Below, piece after piece: positions 1 to 9,916 of a stretch of 64,000 bases of DNA. The DNA lies in NCBI GenBank assembly GCA_021927905.1, contig BLLK01000022.1:3410001-3474000 (forward strand), read 5' to 3'. Positions within the stretch are counted from its first letter, which is position 1. Each line of letters opens with the position of its first letter. The DNA is from Chaetoceros tenuissimus (Eukaryota > Bacillariophyta > Thalassiosirophyceae > Chaetocerotales > Chaetocerotaceae). The notes beneath the pieces are model-generated. The model was not told the origin of the DNA. It ran no database searches and saw only the letters and a list, made by a program, of their open reading frames with translations. Position numbers and translations under genes: made by a program.

Positions 1-1120
1 CGAATCTCGAGTCTAGCATACGAATCTCCCGAGTTATTCACCATGAGATTTTGTTCCTTGAACACAAATTGCTTCTTGGACTATCTCATAGGTAGAGGGT
101 GAGCCTTGCTCTCCCCCCTGCCTTAATGTATCTCAGATACATTTATTTTGGACTATCTCTTCGGATCCATCGGCTTTAGAATTAGTGAGATAAACTTAAA
201 CCCGTAACTACCGTTATCAAGTGATCATTCCCCGACATCCCTGCTAAGGAGGATCGCATGTTTCTTCTTAATATTTGGAAGCGATTCTTTCTGGTCGTGC
301 TACTAGTCATTTGATAGTCTGTACAACAAAAGTAAATTGTGGTCATAAATTTTTTTATGAAGGAATGGTTTGTGTTTGATCTGTATTTTTCTGTATTTGC
401 TCGGTCTGCCTGCATGAGTTCGGCAGTAAGTACGTAAGTACCGTACCGGTAACCCAAAAGCTCCAAAGTTCGAGTTCGAGAACACTAAAAACAGCTGCTT
501 TCGAAGTTCAAGTTCAAGTTCAAGTATCAGTGAGAAGGCAAAGCAAACGAGGCATATGTATGTAACATGATCAGGCTTGCATCATACACTTGAAGTAATG
601 ACCTTCCGAGAAGGCAAAAGTGAATAAGTCAGACCTATCATCTATCATTGCATGTTGCATGCGAGAAGGCAAAACATATGCATACTTTACGTACTCTTTT
701 GAGGTAAATACAGCAACCTCTACTCATGCAACAACCTCGAAAAATTGAAAATAATTGCAAAATGAGGATTAGGTATTAATAACTACTTTACAAACAACAT
801 ACCTCCAGAGGTACTCAAGATGTGATCTGAACGATTTAGTGGCACTATACAGAACAAGTTGCTCAGGAAAACGAGAATATACAACAAGCAAAGATATTCC
901 TTTACAAATAACAAGCTCATGAATATATTATTCTGCATTATATTTTCTATGTAGTTACATTCATGTATTATTCTGCTTTTATAAAACTGTACGTATACTG
1001 CTGTCCTAATCCTTTTGTTGTGCGTTCTTCATGAAGCATGGTCGTCGCTGTTTTTAGGAGTATTTGTAGGAGAAATGTATGAAAAATAAACGAACTTTTA
1101 CGTATGAAAAATTTCTATAC

Positions 1121-1250
1121 AGATTATTCTTATCCAAAGTGCAAAATAGGAATGGAAAATTATTTCAAAAAAACCTTGTTTCAAATACCTTTTTGATCTG
1201 AGGCCAGCCATGGTATAGTGTAAAATCCTTAGCCTTCAGCATGATGATGA
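1121..1250 (+). repeat. Degenerate direct repeat, copy A
   Basis: This segment runs from AGATTATTCT through GCAAAATA, CTTGTTTCAAAT and TCTGAGGCC to CCTTAGCCTTCAGCA. It recurs in the same order and orientation about 490-500 bp downstream at 1611-1750. Small insertions and deletions separate the shared words, so the duplication is old. Function is unknown. Confidence 0.65.
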
Positions 1251-1610
1251 TGAGGATGGATGGATGGAGGATGGAAAGGATCGGACAACAATCCGATAAT
1301 AATCTTATTTATTTTATGCCGTTGAGGAACCAGGGAAGGCTGGGAAGGCTGTGCCTTCATGACTCCTCATCTACTATCTCCTCATTTTGGCTTCTCGCGA
1401 GAAGGCAATTGACAAAGCCATTGAAGTTGAAGGCATCATGCTTAGCCTTCCTCAAAATGAGGTGGTTAACATTTCGCTTCTTTTCTTATCCTGCTCCTAT
1501 ACGATGCATAGTAGAGTTATTTTTATTAATTAGAAAATGCAACAATGAAAGTCTTGCTCGTAGTAGTATTGTAATACTGTTCCTTAAAGTATTGAAAAAT
1601 GTAAATGTAA

Positions 1611-1750
1611 AGATTATTATTCTTATTTAGAACTGCAAAATAATAAAGATGGAAATTGTAAAAACTTGTTTCAAATCAAAAGAAATTTTGTTGATCACCT
1701 CTTCTTCTGAGGCCACTGAATTAATCCTTAGCCTTCAGCATAATGATGAC
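1611..1750 (+). repeat. Degenerate direct repeat, copy B
   Basis: This is the second copy of the 1121-1250 segment, with the same shared words in the same order and ending in CCTTAGCCTTCAGCA followed by an ATGATGA-rich run. It contains a longer spacer before TCTGAGGCC than copy A. Confidence 0.65.
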
Positions 1751-2766
1751 TAGTAGGACGATGATGATGACAGTCTCCTACACACAATGCTTCGAATGCA
1801 CTCTATGATTCGAGTTCTGATAGTCAGAACATTTACGTATTCTTCGGGCGAAGATGCTTTTGTGTAAAAATGTAGCTCGATGGTCTTGAGAATGTTTGGG
1901 TTTCGTGTTCTTGTCAATACACCTCTTTCCATGGAGTCAAACACTATCTTGCTGTAGATGTGTAGATAAAAGAAGAGAGACATTATGACATTGTTCAAGA
2001 ATGTAGATATTTCTTTCTTCTACTCTGACAAGAAATGAGTCAAATTCTTCACGAAGTTGCTTCGAATCATTTCCAGTACAAATTCATTTTACATAATGCA
2101 AATAAAAATGATACCTCATGACCATACAAACCAAAAGAAGCAAAGGAAAAAGCCACTTACATCATTACAATCATTCGTCTTCTCATCGGCATATCAGCAT
2201 GAGGAGATCTCCAAGAAGAGGAATTGGATCCTAAGGAGGAATGAATGTTCCTTCTTCTTGGAAAGATTCTTCTCATTTGTAAACGATTCTGTGTGGTCAT
2301 ATTAGCCATTGTAGATTAAAGTCGATCCGTATTGGTAACTCTTGTTGATAGTGAATGTAAATATTTTATGAGCAGGGAGAAGGCTTTTGCTTGTTGTAAA
2401 ATCCTTCATTCCAAATTCCACTTCTCCTCTGAACAAACGCAAATTTCCGAAGCAGCAGATGAAATTGACACAATGAGAAGTCATCATTCAAAAGAAATGT
2501 AATAATGTGTCATGAATACTAGATGAACACGTAATTGAAAGAAAACTGTGACTTCTTCCAATTCTGTTGAAGTCATGAAAAGAACGAAGGAAGGAACAAG
2601 GAATCGAAGAATCCTCTCCAGGCTTCTCTGGAAACAGGCTGGTGGCTGCTGCCCTGCGTGCTAAATACGTCAGTTTGGCTTCTGGGTGAGAAGGGTATAT
2701 TGTAGAATAGCCACGAATAAAGAATGGTCTACTATATCCGACACCACATCTCCTATGTACCAAAAG

Positions 2767-2813
2767 ACAGGCAAATCTTATGTGTTTTTTTCGACGTCAT
2801 CATTTAGTGTCAA
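2767..2813 (+). repeat. MULE left terminal inverted repeat
   Basis: It begins ACAGGCAAATCTTATGTG. Bases 2767-2800 match the reverse complement of 5966-5999 exactly, and the match continues with one indel and one mismatch to about 2813. Confidence 0.9.
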
Positions 2814-2973
2814 TACACCCCCTTTTTTTATTCTATATCCGAATTCACAATTTGTTACCAAAAAATATCAACGGTCAGGAAATAGTTTAAAAATGCTCAA
2901 CATTGCTTGGCTAATCAACAAATACATATCCAGCACCATAGATATACTTCATACTCTTACATTAGAAACAAAC

Positions 2974-4644
2974 ATGGCATCATCTTCTAAAATTAATGAT
3001 TTGTTTTCCTCTATAGATAAATCTAAAACGTGGGATGCTGTTATATCTCTGCGTTCCTCAGTTTGGTACCGAGATGATTGTGGTGTTGTGACACCTCATG
3101 CAGTACCAACTGCTGGCTGTACGTCCAAGAACAGAGAAATAAATCTAATTGAATGTATACAACAAAGTAAACGTTTCTTGGCTGATTCACAAATTCTACA
3201 GGATGTTCATCATTACCCAAAAAATGCTGCTTTCCGTATCGAAAATTTCAAAGGTCATTCAAAAGAAATGAAAGATTCCATCATCCAATTCCTAAAAGCC
3301 AAAGCTAGAGAACAAGGGACTGAAATACTTCCTAGAAAACAAAGCAACAACAAAACACAGTATCATCACATACGATTCTGTTGTAAACATAACATATGCC
3401 AACAAACTTCCACTTCAAAAGCTAATTTCAATGACAAGCTACAACAACCAATGACAATTGAAGGTCGTGAACATCAGCCTATAAGCAAAAGGCATTGCAG
3501 TAGGTCTTCACATAATACCTTAAGCCAATGCAGTATGTCTCAACCTCGTAATGAGAAGAGACGCATAAATGGACAAAAGAACAAGACTTCAACTTCACGT
3601 TCTGAAACAACTGAAACTACTTGTAAATTTGCGTTCACAGTGTTTTGTGATAAAAAGTCCAATCATTCAGATCCCAATGATGCTTTATGGTATGTCTCAT
3701 TTGCCAACAAGCCTATTCAACACACACATCATTTACCTTTAGATCCAGAGCACTTGACTGCTGCAAAAAATGATTTGACTCCTGAGATACAAACGTTTAT
3801 AAAGTATAACGTTCAACTCAACGTTCCATGCCATACTATAGTAGGGCTAGTACAAAAGACATACAACCTTTACGTCTCGCACAGTACTATTCGTTCTTTT
3901 AAAGAGAAAGAGCTGGATGATATTTTTGCCAAAGTTAAAAAAATACCTCATGGACAAGATGCAGAACGGCTGCTAGCTATGATGGAATCAATGGATGACA
4001 TTTCATATGTCTACGTTTTTCATGAACCAGACTCAGGTTTAGTTGTGTATAACCGTATTAGAAAATCAAAGGAAGTTGTTTCGTCCAGTAATAATGCTGT
4101 CCATCTAGCTCTTGAGAATAAATACCGTAGTGAAATATCTGAAATGAGAAGCCAATTGAGTTTGGATGAAAACACAAAAGTATTGGTCTCAATTTGCTGG
4201 GCTACAGATGACCAAATCCGTTCCATGAAGATGTTCCCTGAGTTCTCTTCATGTGACATGACATTTAGTTTGAATAGACTCAGAAGAAATCTTTTCTCAT
4301 TTACGGTTGTCACTGGGCACATGAAAACAGTAACAACTATGCATTGTTTTATGCCCTCGAAACAAACCATAGCATATATTTGGCCTATTGCCGAAGCAAT
4401 GCCATATCTTTTTGGTACCTCCACTACAAAGCGTATGCTTTGTGTAGCGAGTGATGCAGAGATGGCTTTGATTGATGCCATTAGAATGGGCACCGACAAT
4501 AAGCGCGATTACTCAACAGGAATTAAACACAGGCTGGACATGTATCATCTTGTGATCCAGGAGTGGCTAAAGAATGTTATTATGTTTGGGTCATCAATCT
4601 TAAACTGGTCAAAAACAAATGACGCGGTCTGGTTCATTGTGTAG
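2974..4644 (+). CDS. MULE transposase, C-terminally truncated
   Basis: This encodes a Mutator-family transposase, which would bind the terminal repeats and cut and paste the element. The open frame runs upstream through the left inverted repeat to 2686, but from a GTG and partly outside the element. The ATG at 2974 (context AACATGGCA) is the sensible start and gives 556 residues. A basic, poorly conserved N-terminal half is followed by the MULE catalytic region: the first acid is in CDMTF, the second in SDAEMALIDA, then an HRLDMYHL segment resembling the family's C/H motif. The frame stops soon after. The third catalytic Glu, expected roughly 100 residues further on, and the SWIM zinc finger are absent. 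Internal deletion or a missing exon could explain this. Activity is unlikely. Confidence 0.8.
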   Translation: MASSSKINDLFSSIDKSKTWDAVISLRSSVWYRDDCGVVTPHAVPTAGCTSKNREINLIECIQQSKRFLADSQILQDVHHYPKNAAFRIENFKGHSKEMKDSIIQFLKAKAREQGTEILPRKQSNNKTQYHHIRFCCKHNICQQTSTSKANFNDKLQQPMTIEGREHQPISKRHCSRSSHNTLSQCSMSQPRNEKRRINGQKNKTSTSRSETTETTCKFAFTVFCDKKSNHSDPNDALWYVSFANKPIQHTHHLPLDPEHLTAAKNDLTPEIQTFIKYNVQLNVPCHTIVGLVQKTYNLYVSHSTIRSFKEKELDDIFAKVKKIPHGQDAERLLAMMESMDDISYVYVFHEPDSGLVVYNRIRKSKEVVSSSNNAVHLALENKYRSEISEMRSQLSLDENTKVLVSICWATDDQIRSMKMFPEFSSCDMTFSLNRLRRNLFSFTVVTGHMKTVTTMHCFMPSKQTIAYIWPIAEAMPYLFGTSTTKRMLCVASDAEMALIDAIRMGTDNKRDYSTGIKHRLDMYHLVIQEWLKNVIMFGSSILNWSKTNDAVWFIV

Positions 4645-5426
4645 CACATGAATAGAGTTATGAGAGAATCCTGGACGTTTGCATTCTTGGAATAAAGTTT
4701 CAACTTTTGGCACCAACTATTCAAAACCTTCTTCGTCTTCTTTCTACTTTTCATATAGCACAGAAACTCTTCATTGAAGGAATATTGGAATGAGGAAAAT
4801 TCTTCGGGTAATTCCTCTTTCCCAAAAAGAATGGATCTGTAGTCCGAACTAGAACACATTATTTTTTTTTCATCAAGAAGGATGCGAACCATAAACCAAT
4901 GCTTATGAGGAATGCAGCAAGGGAATATTAACTGATTGATTTCATATCCATCCAGGTCATTTTCTAATGTCCATCCTCTTAAATTCCTACTACTTGCTTT
5001 ACCAAAATATCCACCGACATGTTTTGCAAGTTCATCGTGACTTAGTTGAACGTTTCCGATCTTAAATGATTTCTTGCTTGGATCAGAACAATTGATAGCG
5101 AGTAGTTGGTGTGCAAATATTGGGTCCTTAATGATAAAAATTCCTTCCCATGCATATGCCTGCTCGAGTTCGTAAAATTGATCCGTTAGGATAGATAAGG
5201 CTATGAGGATCACTTCATCGTTGATCAATTCTTTTTCAGATCTTAAACAGATAAGACTTGTATCTCTTAGAGAGTGTTTGCACTTATAGTAATCAATGTA
5301 CTCATATGTACAATGTTTTTCTTGATCAAGTAGTTGTATTGCCTTTTTCCCATGGGACCCACGAAAAAAATTGAATATACGTCCAATGTTGTGAGCTGAC
5401 TGTGTACTTCCTCCTTTCCGGTCCAT
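4545..5426 (-). CDS. Ulp1/C48-like cysteine-protease-fold protein of the MULE
   Basis: The 293-residue product resembles SUMO-protease (Ulp1, C48) domains. It shows a LINDEVI segment near the N-terminus like the Ulp1 'LxDexI' entry, an H-W pair in HKHWFMV followed by a SSDY segment where the catalytic His and Asp sit, and NVQDSLITLFMC where families usually have N-x-x-D-C-G. The nucleophile Cys position therefore reads Ser here, and the Gly after it is Leu. The gene lies wholly inside the MULE, convergent with the transposase and overlapping its last 100 bp. Ulp1-like partners occur in plant MULEs. This copy may be inactive, or the alignment around the nucleophile may be off. The start at 5426 is an ATG. 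Confidence 0.65.
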   Translation of the reverse strand: MDRKGGSTQSAHNIGRIFNFFRGSHGKKAIQLLDQEKHCTYEYIDYYKCKHSLRDTSLICLRSEKELINDEVILIALSILTDQFYELEQAYAWEGIFIIKDPIFAHQLLAINCSDPSKKSFKIGNVQLSHDELAKHVGGYFGKASSRNLRGWTLENDLDGYEINQLIFPCCIPHKHWFMVRILLDEKKIMCSSSDYRSILFGKEELPEEFSSFQYSFNEEFLCYMKSRKKTKKVLNSWCQKLKLYSKNANVQDSLITLFMCYTMNQTASFVFDQFKIDDPNIITFFSHSWITR

Positions 5427-5479
5427 GATGGGTTACACTAAAGCACTACTGTCAGAGCACCGAAAGAAAAGTCGAGATT

Positions 5480-5589
5480 CGAAACACGAAGTAACCTTTG
5501 AAAATAAACAGATCGTTTGGATGCTCTTCCACAGTAGTGCAAAAGTACCAAACAAAGAGTTGAAAGTCGAAACACGAAGTAACCTTTGA
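5480..5589 (+). repeat. 22-bp direct repeat pair inside MULE
   Basis: The 22-base word starting CGAAACACGAAGTAACC is present at 5480-5501 and again at 5568-5589, each preceded by a related GTCGA/AGTC context. It lies between the Ulp1-like gene's 5' end and the right repeat, a position where MULEs often hold transposase-binding or promoter repeats. That role is inference. Confidence 0.75.
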
Positions 5590-5829
5590 CTTTCAAATGA
5601 AGAAACAGAACAGCTCAATAAACACAACCAGGGCAAATACAGCAATTTAAAGATACTATGTAGCTGGCTCACAATGGGACTTGGGTTGAGAAGCAGATAC
5701 TGACATGCAATGAAAGCTAGTTGTGATTAGTTGTTGTGTTGGTTGCGCTTGTGTTTTGTGCAAGATGTGTTGCGTAGCACTTCATCCCGTATTGAAAGTA
5801 CTGGCGTCAATGAAACCAGAAAATGTCCT

Positions 5830-5894
5830 AAATGGCCTATTCAAGTGGTCTGTCTGTCTCTCTTAAATGGCCTATTGAAATGGTCTGTCTGTCT
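5830..5894 (+). repeat. Tandem 30-bp subterminal repeat
   Basis: A 30-base unit beginning AAATGGCCTATT and ending GGTCTGTCTGTCT occurs at 5830-5859 and 5865-5894 with two or three differences. It sits about 60 bp inside the right MULE terminal repeat. Confidence 0.75.
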
Positions 5895-5953
5895 GTACGT
5901 ACAGAAATTCATTTTCTCCCCCTCCAAAGCCGTACTGAAAAAGTTACGTACGG

Positions 5954-5999
5954 TTGACACTAGATATGACGTCGAAAAAAACACATAAGATTTGCCTGT
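5954..5999 (-). repeat. MULE right terminal inverted repeat
   Basis: It reads, on the minus strand from 5999, ACAGGCAAATCTTATGTG and onward, identical to the left repeat for 34 bases. The outer base at 5999 defines the right end of the element. Confidence 0.9.
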
Positions 6000-6125
6000 A
6001 CGTAAGTACCTACATACCTCTACATACATCATAGTACAGCAACAAGTAGTATTTAAACTCAAGCAACACTACTTATTGATGATTGTAATACAATTAAATT
6101 CTTCAAAGCACCATTCTTTTCTAAT

Positions 6126-6144
6126 TATATAAATTTTATATATA
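6126..6144 (+). promoter_or_regulatory. TATA-like box upstream of the SWC4/DMAP1 gene
   Basis: An uninterrupted TATATAAA-TTTTATATATA stretch lies 24-42 bases before the ATG at 6168. It is the only strong TATA-like run between the MULE end and the gene. It implies a very short 5' leader if used, so it could equally be plain AT-rich sequence. Confidence 0.35.
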
Positions 6145-6167
6145 GCAATAAAAAAAACTAATCAAGA

Positions 6168-7970
6168 ATGGGAGACGTGGCTGCAATTTTAGGAGTATCT
6201 TCCAATGCTCCTACCCCTGTTGGTACGAAAGAGACGTCGCATCAACAACCTAGTATCAGCAATAACGCTGACAAAAAGTCAGAACAGAATGCCTCTACTA
6301 AACACAATAAAAATTTGCACACTGCTTTTACAAAACCTGTACTGGCAGCATTGACAAATGAAGACCCATCGAAACATGAATCTGCATCGCTGCCTCCCAT
6401 AGTTCCAGCAGCTGTCAAAATTAATAACAAATTCATCTCGTCGCAAAAGAAAGCTCGACCCTGGACATGGGCTCCTTTTGCTTCACATGCTAGAAACGAT
6501 GGTCTACTGTTAAACCACTGGGTCAGAGCTGGAGTTGAATATCCAGAATATCCATTTGCAAGATTTAACATTCACCTTGATGCACTCGATTACAAATCAC
6601 AGTCACCCAACCCTGTCGAATTTTATGAGATGTATCTGAAAGATGACGATTGGACCATGGCGGAAACAGATACTTTATTGGAATTATGTAGAGTATATGA
6701 ACTTCGTTGGCCTGTTATTATTGATCGCTGGATTGGAAAATATACATCATGTCTGACACAAAAGAGAGTTGAAGATTTACAACATAGATATTATACCATT
6801 GGGATGATTTTAAATCAGCAAATGGTGGAGAAGGCTGCACTTCTCGAGGCGCAAAATTTACAAAAGGCCATGGGGCAAAATATGTCAGATGGATTAAAGC
6901 ATCAGCATGCCATTGTGAATAATATTGCTACTTCGGCTTCGAATCCTAATGTCAAACAAATGGTGGATGGCAATGGTGTCAAGGCTACCATGCAGCCCAA
7001 GATTAATATCACTGGGACAGGAACGACGAATCAGGCCACCTTTGATTTGGAGACAGAAAAGCAGCGACGTAACATATTGAGTAAAATTTGGCAAAGGTCC
7101 AAGGAAGAAGAGTTGGAAGAAGAATCACTAAGGGCGGAATTGAAATTGGTGGAGACGCAATTGAGAAAACTGAAAAAGAATGGGGGACATATTATTGCTG
7201 CCGGAAAGAATACACCTGCTTCTTCCAGAGGTCCAAGTCCTGTGCCGTTGTCAAGTCAAAGCAATGATGCAAGTTTTGCAATGTTGGATCCACAGTTTGT
7301 GTCAAGTCAGCCAGTTCCTATGCCTGGAACACCTTATCTACAATCGGGACGTTTGAAGGATCCAGCCACTGGAGGGCCAATGTCAATTAATAAAACTACT
7401 TTGCGTCACATGGAACAGATTCTGAAGGAACTAAAGATTCCGGATAGACCATTGCCTACAAAGCGTGTTTGCGACATGTACGACAACGTGCGAAAGGCTT
7501 CATTAACACTCTTGACTTTACAAAAGGCTATGCATAAAAAGGAGAGTGAAGTATTGGCAAGACGAAATCGTTTGGAAAAGGTTGCGGGTACAGCTGTTGC
7601 AAAGGAAGCACAACTGAAGGCAGAAGCAGCAAGTAAAGCTGCAGCAGAAGCAGCTGAAAAGGCAGCGAAGGAGAAAGCTGCAGCCGAAAAGGCTGCTGAA
7701 AAGGCAGCAGCCAAAAGCAAGTCAAAGAGTTCTTCCAAGAAAGGTACCACAAAGAAAAAATCTACGACGAAAAAGAAACCTGCTGGGGAAGGAACAAAGA
7801 AGCGCAAAGCTCCAGCAAAGAAAAAGAAATCTACTGGTGAAGGTAATAAGACGAGTAAATCGGCAAATACACCTCCGACAGATAGCAAAACTGCTACCAC
7901 AAATGCACCAGCTCCGGCACCTGCTTCAGCAACTGAAGAGAATCCAAAGAAAAAGGCAAAAACTAGCTAA
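6168..7970 (+). CDS. DMAP1: SWC4/EAF2/DMAP1-family chromatin subunit
   Basis: The product belongs to the DMAP1/SWC4 family, a shared subunit of the SWR1 (H2A.Z exchange) and NuA4 (histone acetyltransferase) complexes in the nucleus. The 600 residues have a low-complexity N-terminus, then the diagnostic SANT-like region at about 90-215, including RPWTWAPFA, the FARFN segment, DDWTMAETD and RWPVIIDRW. A second conserved block at about 405-470 (LKIPDRPLPTKRV, then VRKASLTLLTLQKA) matches the family's C-terminal domain. The tail from about 475 is Ala/Lys-rich, with KKRK-type nuclear localisation clusters. It is a single exon with an ATG start in an ATCAAGATGG-like context. It begins only 168 bp beyond the MULE, so the insertion sits in its promoter region. 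Confidence 0.93.
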   Translation: MGDVAAILGVSSNAPTPVGTKETSHQQPSISNNADKKSEQNASTKHNKNLHTAFTKPVLAALTNEDPSKHESASLPPIVPAAVKINNKFISSQKKARPWTWAPFASHARNDGLLLNHWVRAGVEYPEYPFARFNIHLDALDYKSQSPNPVEFYEMYLKDDDWTMAETDTLLELCRVYELRWPVIIDRWIGKYTSCLTQKRVEDLQHRYYTIGMILNQQMVEKAALLEAQNLQKAMGQNMSDGLKHQHAIVNNIATSASNPNVKQMVDGNGVKATMQPKINITGTGTTNQATFDLETEKQRRNILSKIWQRSKEEELEEESLRAELKLVETQLRKLKKNGGHIIAAGKNTPASSRGPSPVPLSSQSNDASFAMLDPQFVSSQPVPMPGTPYLQSGRLKDPATGGPMSINKTTLRHMEQILKELKIPDRPLPTKRVCDMYDNVRKASLTLLTLQKAMHKKESEVLARRNRLEKVAGTAVAKEAQLKAEAASKAAAEAAEKAAKEKAAAEKAAEKAAAKSKSKSSSKKGTTKKKSTTKKKPAGEGTKKRKAPAKKKKSTGEGNKTSKSANTPPTDSKTATTNAPAPAPASATEENPKKKAKTS

Positions 7971-8362
7971 ATAGTAAATATAAATTGGGTATAATGATCA
8001 TGTATAAATATTTCTATACACCATGTGTTAACTAATACCTCGAAGAGAACAATGAATAAAAGAAAAATGATACTGTAGGTACAATATTGCGATGACTTGG
8101 AATTGTTTGCGGACTTCTCTATACATATGAGTAGTATCTAAAAATATGCATTTATTTATAATTCAGGATCGACGATCCGTTCTTTATTTTTTCTATGATC
8201 TAGTAGTGAAATCTAGTGTGGAATTCCAACAATCACGTAAGAGGCTTGTTAACTTTCCTCTCATCATCGCGTTCATTCCAAATTTAATTCAATGAATTCA
8301 CTAGTCGTGAATGAGTCAACCCTTGAAGTAGCAATAGAATATCTTCTTCGGATACTTTTGAC
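7971..8362. other. Intergenic, convergent 3' ends
   Basis: This is AT-rich sequence between two convergent genes. I see AATAAA-like words but no gene, RNA or repeat that I can support. Confidence 0.5.
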
Positions 8363-9391
8363 TTATGCAGCAACTGCCAAACTCTGCAGATCCTTTTGAC
8401 AGTCTGGGCATCCACACTTGCCACAAGTCTTTTGCTTGTGTTCTTTACGTTGATTTCTCCAATGAACCATATTTCCTATCCAAGAAGTTGTTCTATATTG
8501 TGCTGGCTTTTCATCTTCTTCCAAAGAATCTTCATTGATTTCCGGTGCACGAAATTGAAACTTTGGTAGTGTCGATAGAATACAATCTGGATGTCTACCT
8601 GATTTCTTCCTTTTGACAAAAGTCTGTTGTGGTTTAGATACCGACGCTGTTGATAATTTCTTTTCCACAGATTTTTTCTTAGGTGACACTTCAACATGCT
8701 CAGCCTCCTTCTTTTCATCTTGAAATCCCCTATCTTCCCGATGTTCAGTAGCATGTTTTGGACTCGGTTGTAAATTCTTGGTTGGACTAGAATTACAAAT
8801 CTCCTTCAACAAATCACCCCTTCCACCTCTACGCTCTTCACTTCTCTCCATAAACTGTTGTGCAACTTTCACAGCATCATAGCAAGCTTTTGCCTTTGTT
8901 TCTACAATCTTTTTCGCCGTTTCTTCCAAGGCATTCATTCGTTCATTCGCATCTTGTCCTGATGACTCCTCCTGCTTCACATCTTCTTTCTCCCCCTCCT
9001 TTTTATCTTGATGATGTACCAAATGCAACACAGCAGATCTATACGCCGCAAATGCAATTTTAGTCGTATTCATCTCCTTTGCAAACTCCATTTCTTGTCT
9101 ATAGGTTGGATCCTCGTGATATTCTTCTTCCTCTAGTATTTCACCTTCAGTGACGATAGGCAGTGGATCTTCGAGGATGGTACTACTTTGAAATTCTTCC
9201 GAGTAATACTCTTCAGGGCTGTGTATGTTGGATCGTACATCGTTTGGAGAATAATTTGGTGAATTTGATTCTTTAGGTTTGTAGGATACATTTGAGATTT
9301 GTTCTGTGAGTTCTGTATCTTGTGACTCCATGGAAGTGATGGATGATGCGTCTGATAGATCATTGGAGGAAGATTCTTCGATGCTTGCCAT
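8363..9391 (-). CDS. Hypothetical protein with acidic N-terminus and Cys-rich C-terminal motif
   Basis: I do not recognise this 342-residue protein. The first ~110 residues are Ser/Glu/Asp-rich and look disordered. The middle (about 105-190) is predicted helical and charged, with MEFAKEM and a KIVETKAKACYDAVKV stretch. The region at 200-265 is Lys/Glu-rich. The C-terminus carries a compact metal-binding-like motif, CGKCGCPDCQKDL, 13 residues before the end. An in-frame ATG at 9391 opens the gene and no introns are apparent. The single CxxCxC-x2-C cluster could bind zinc or iron-sulphur, but there is no family match I can name. Confidence 0.7.
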   Translation of the reverse strand: MASIEESSSNDLSDASSITSMESQDTELTEQISNVSYKPKESNSPNYSPNDVRSNIHSPEEYYSEEFQSSTILEDPLPIVTEGEILEEEEYHEDPTYRQEMEFAKEMNTTKIAFAAYRSAVLHLVHHQDKKEGEKEDVKQEESSGQDANERMNALEETAKKIVETKAKACYDAVKVAQQFMERSEERRGGRGDLLKEICNSSPTKNLQPSPKHATEHREDRGFQDEKKEAEHVEVSPKKKSVEKKLSTASVSKPQQTFVKRKKSGRHPDCILSTLPKFQFRAPEINEDSLEEDEKPAQYRTTSWIGNMVHWRNQRKEHKQKTCGKCGCPDCQKDLQSLAVAA

Positions 9392-9916
9392 TTTTATATG
9401 ATGTAAGTGTTATGAATGGGGTTCGTATATTCTATATAATGTGGATGTGATGTATTGGTAGGAGTCTCTCAAATAATGAAGAAGAGTGAGAAAGGGGCTT
9501 CTGGGAACGCTATCCTATGGTATGTTTTGTTCAAAGATGGGATTCAAATAGGTGCAATATGTCCTTTTCAATCTCCTTTTTTCAAGCTTGCTGTAAAGTA
9601 GGAATCAAAGTCGCTATCTGTTTTGATTCAATAAAGATTCAATTAATGCTTCTCAATATGATTGGTATGTTGATGGACTGATATGAATAATGAATAATGA
9701 CTACACATGCGTTGAAAAAGACAAGGTCGAAAAAGTTTGACACGAACCTCACGAACACATGTGAATAGAAAGCGCGCGCTTGCCAACAGTCCAATCAGAA
9801 TTCGAAGCTCCTAAGACGGTTACGGTTAAACATATGTGAGCTTCTTCTTTTCTTCTCTTTTGTTTTGTTTTGAATTCCAGTATGACCGCACAGTTGAAGC
9901 CCTCTTCCAAACAAAA
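9392..9916. other. Bidirectional intergenic region
   Basis: This separates two divergent genes and so should hold both promoters. It contains an AAAGCGCGCGCTTGCC palindromic GC patch near 9770-9784 in otherwise AT-rich sequence, and no gene that I can support. An ATG at 9834 is followed immediately by a stop. Confidence 0.45.

Larger units (their letters stand above)
1..2766. other. Repeat-rich region with no convincing gene
   Basis: I see no open frame here with recognisable protein sequence. The short frames are broken, often lack an ATG and look compositionally random. The stretch holds degenerate direct repeats (listed separately), a GTTCAA microsatellite at 505-524, and a recurring GAGAAGGC word near 532, 608, 662, 1398 and 2377. 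It borders the MULE at 2767 and may be the decayed remains of older insertions, but no terminal repeats are visible that would prove this. Confidence 0.6.
2767..5999. mobile_element. MULE (Mutator-like) DNA transposon with Ulp1-like cargo, probably defective
   Basis: The element is bounded by inverted repeats: the first 34 bases from 2767 are identical to the reverse complement ending at 5999, with a further ~12 bases matching across a 1-base gap. Inside lie a rightward MULE-type transposase gene (2974-4644) and a leftward Ulp1-like gene (4545-5426) whose 3' ends overlap by 100 bp. Subterminal direct repeats occur at 5480-5589 and 5830-5894. I could not find a convincing 8-11 bp target-site duplication. 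MULEs that carry Ulp1-like proteases are known in plants. The transposase lacks its third catalytic acid and its zinc finger, so this copy is probably non-autonomous, although the identical tips suggest fairly recent mobility. Confidence 0.85.

Noticed and set aside
1241-1630. Open frame of about 129 codons in the left region
   Set aside because: It starts in an ATG-repeat run, covers one arm of a degenerate repeat and shows no recognisable protein sequence.
2758-6010. Target-site duplication of the MULE
   Set aside because: The 8-11 bases beyond each end (…TACCAAAAG and ACGTAAGTA…) do not match, so none is claimed.
7406-7900. Long antisense frame opposite the SWC4 gene tail
   Set aside because: It is the mirror of the Ala/Lys-rich low-complexity tail, giving only Phe/Ala/Leu runs.
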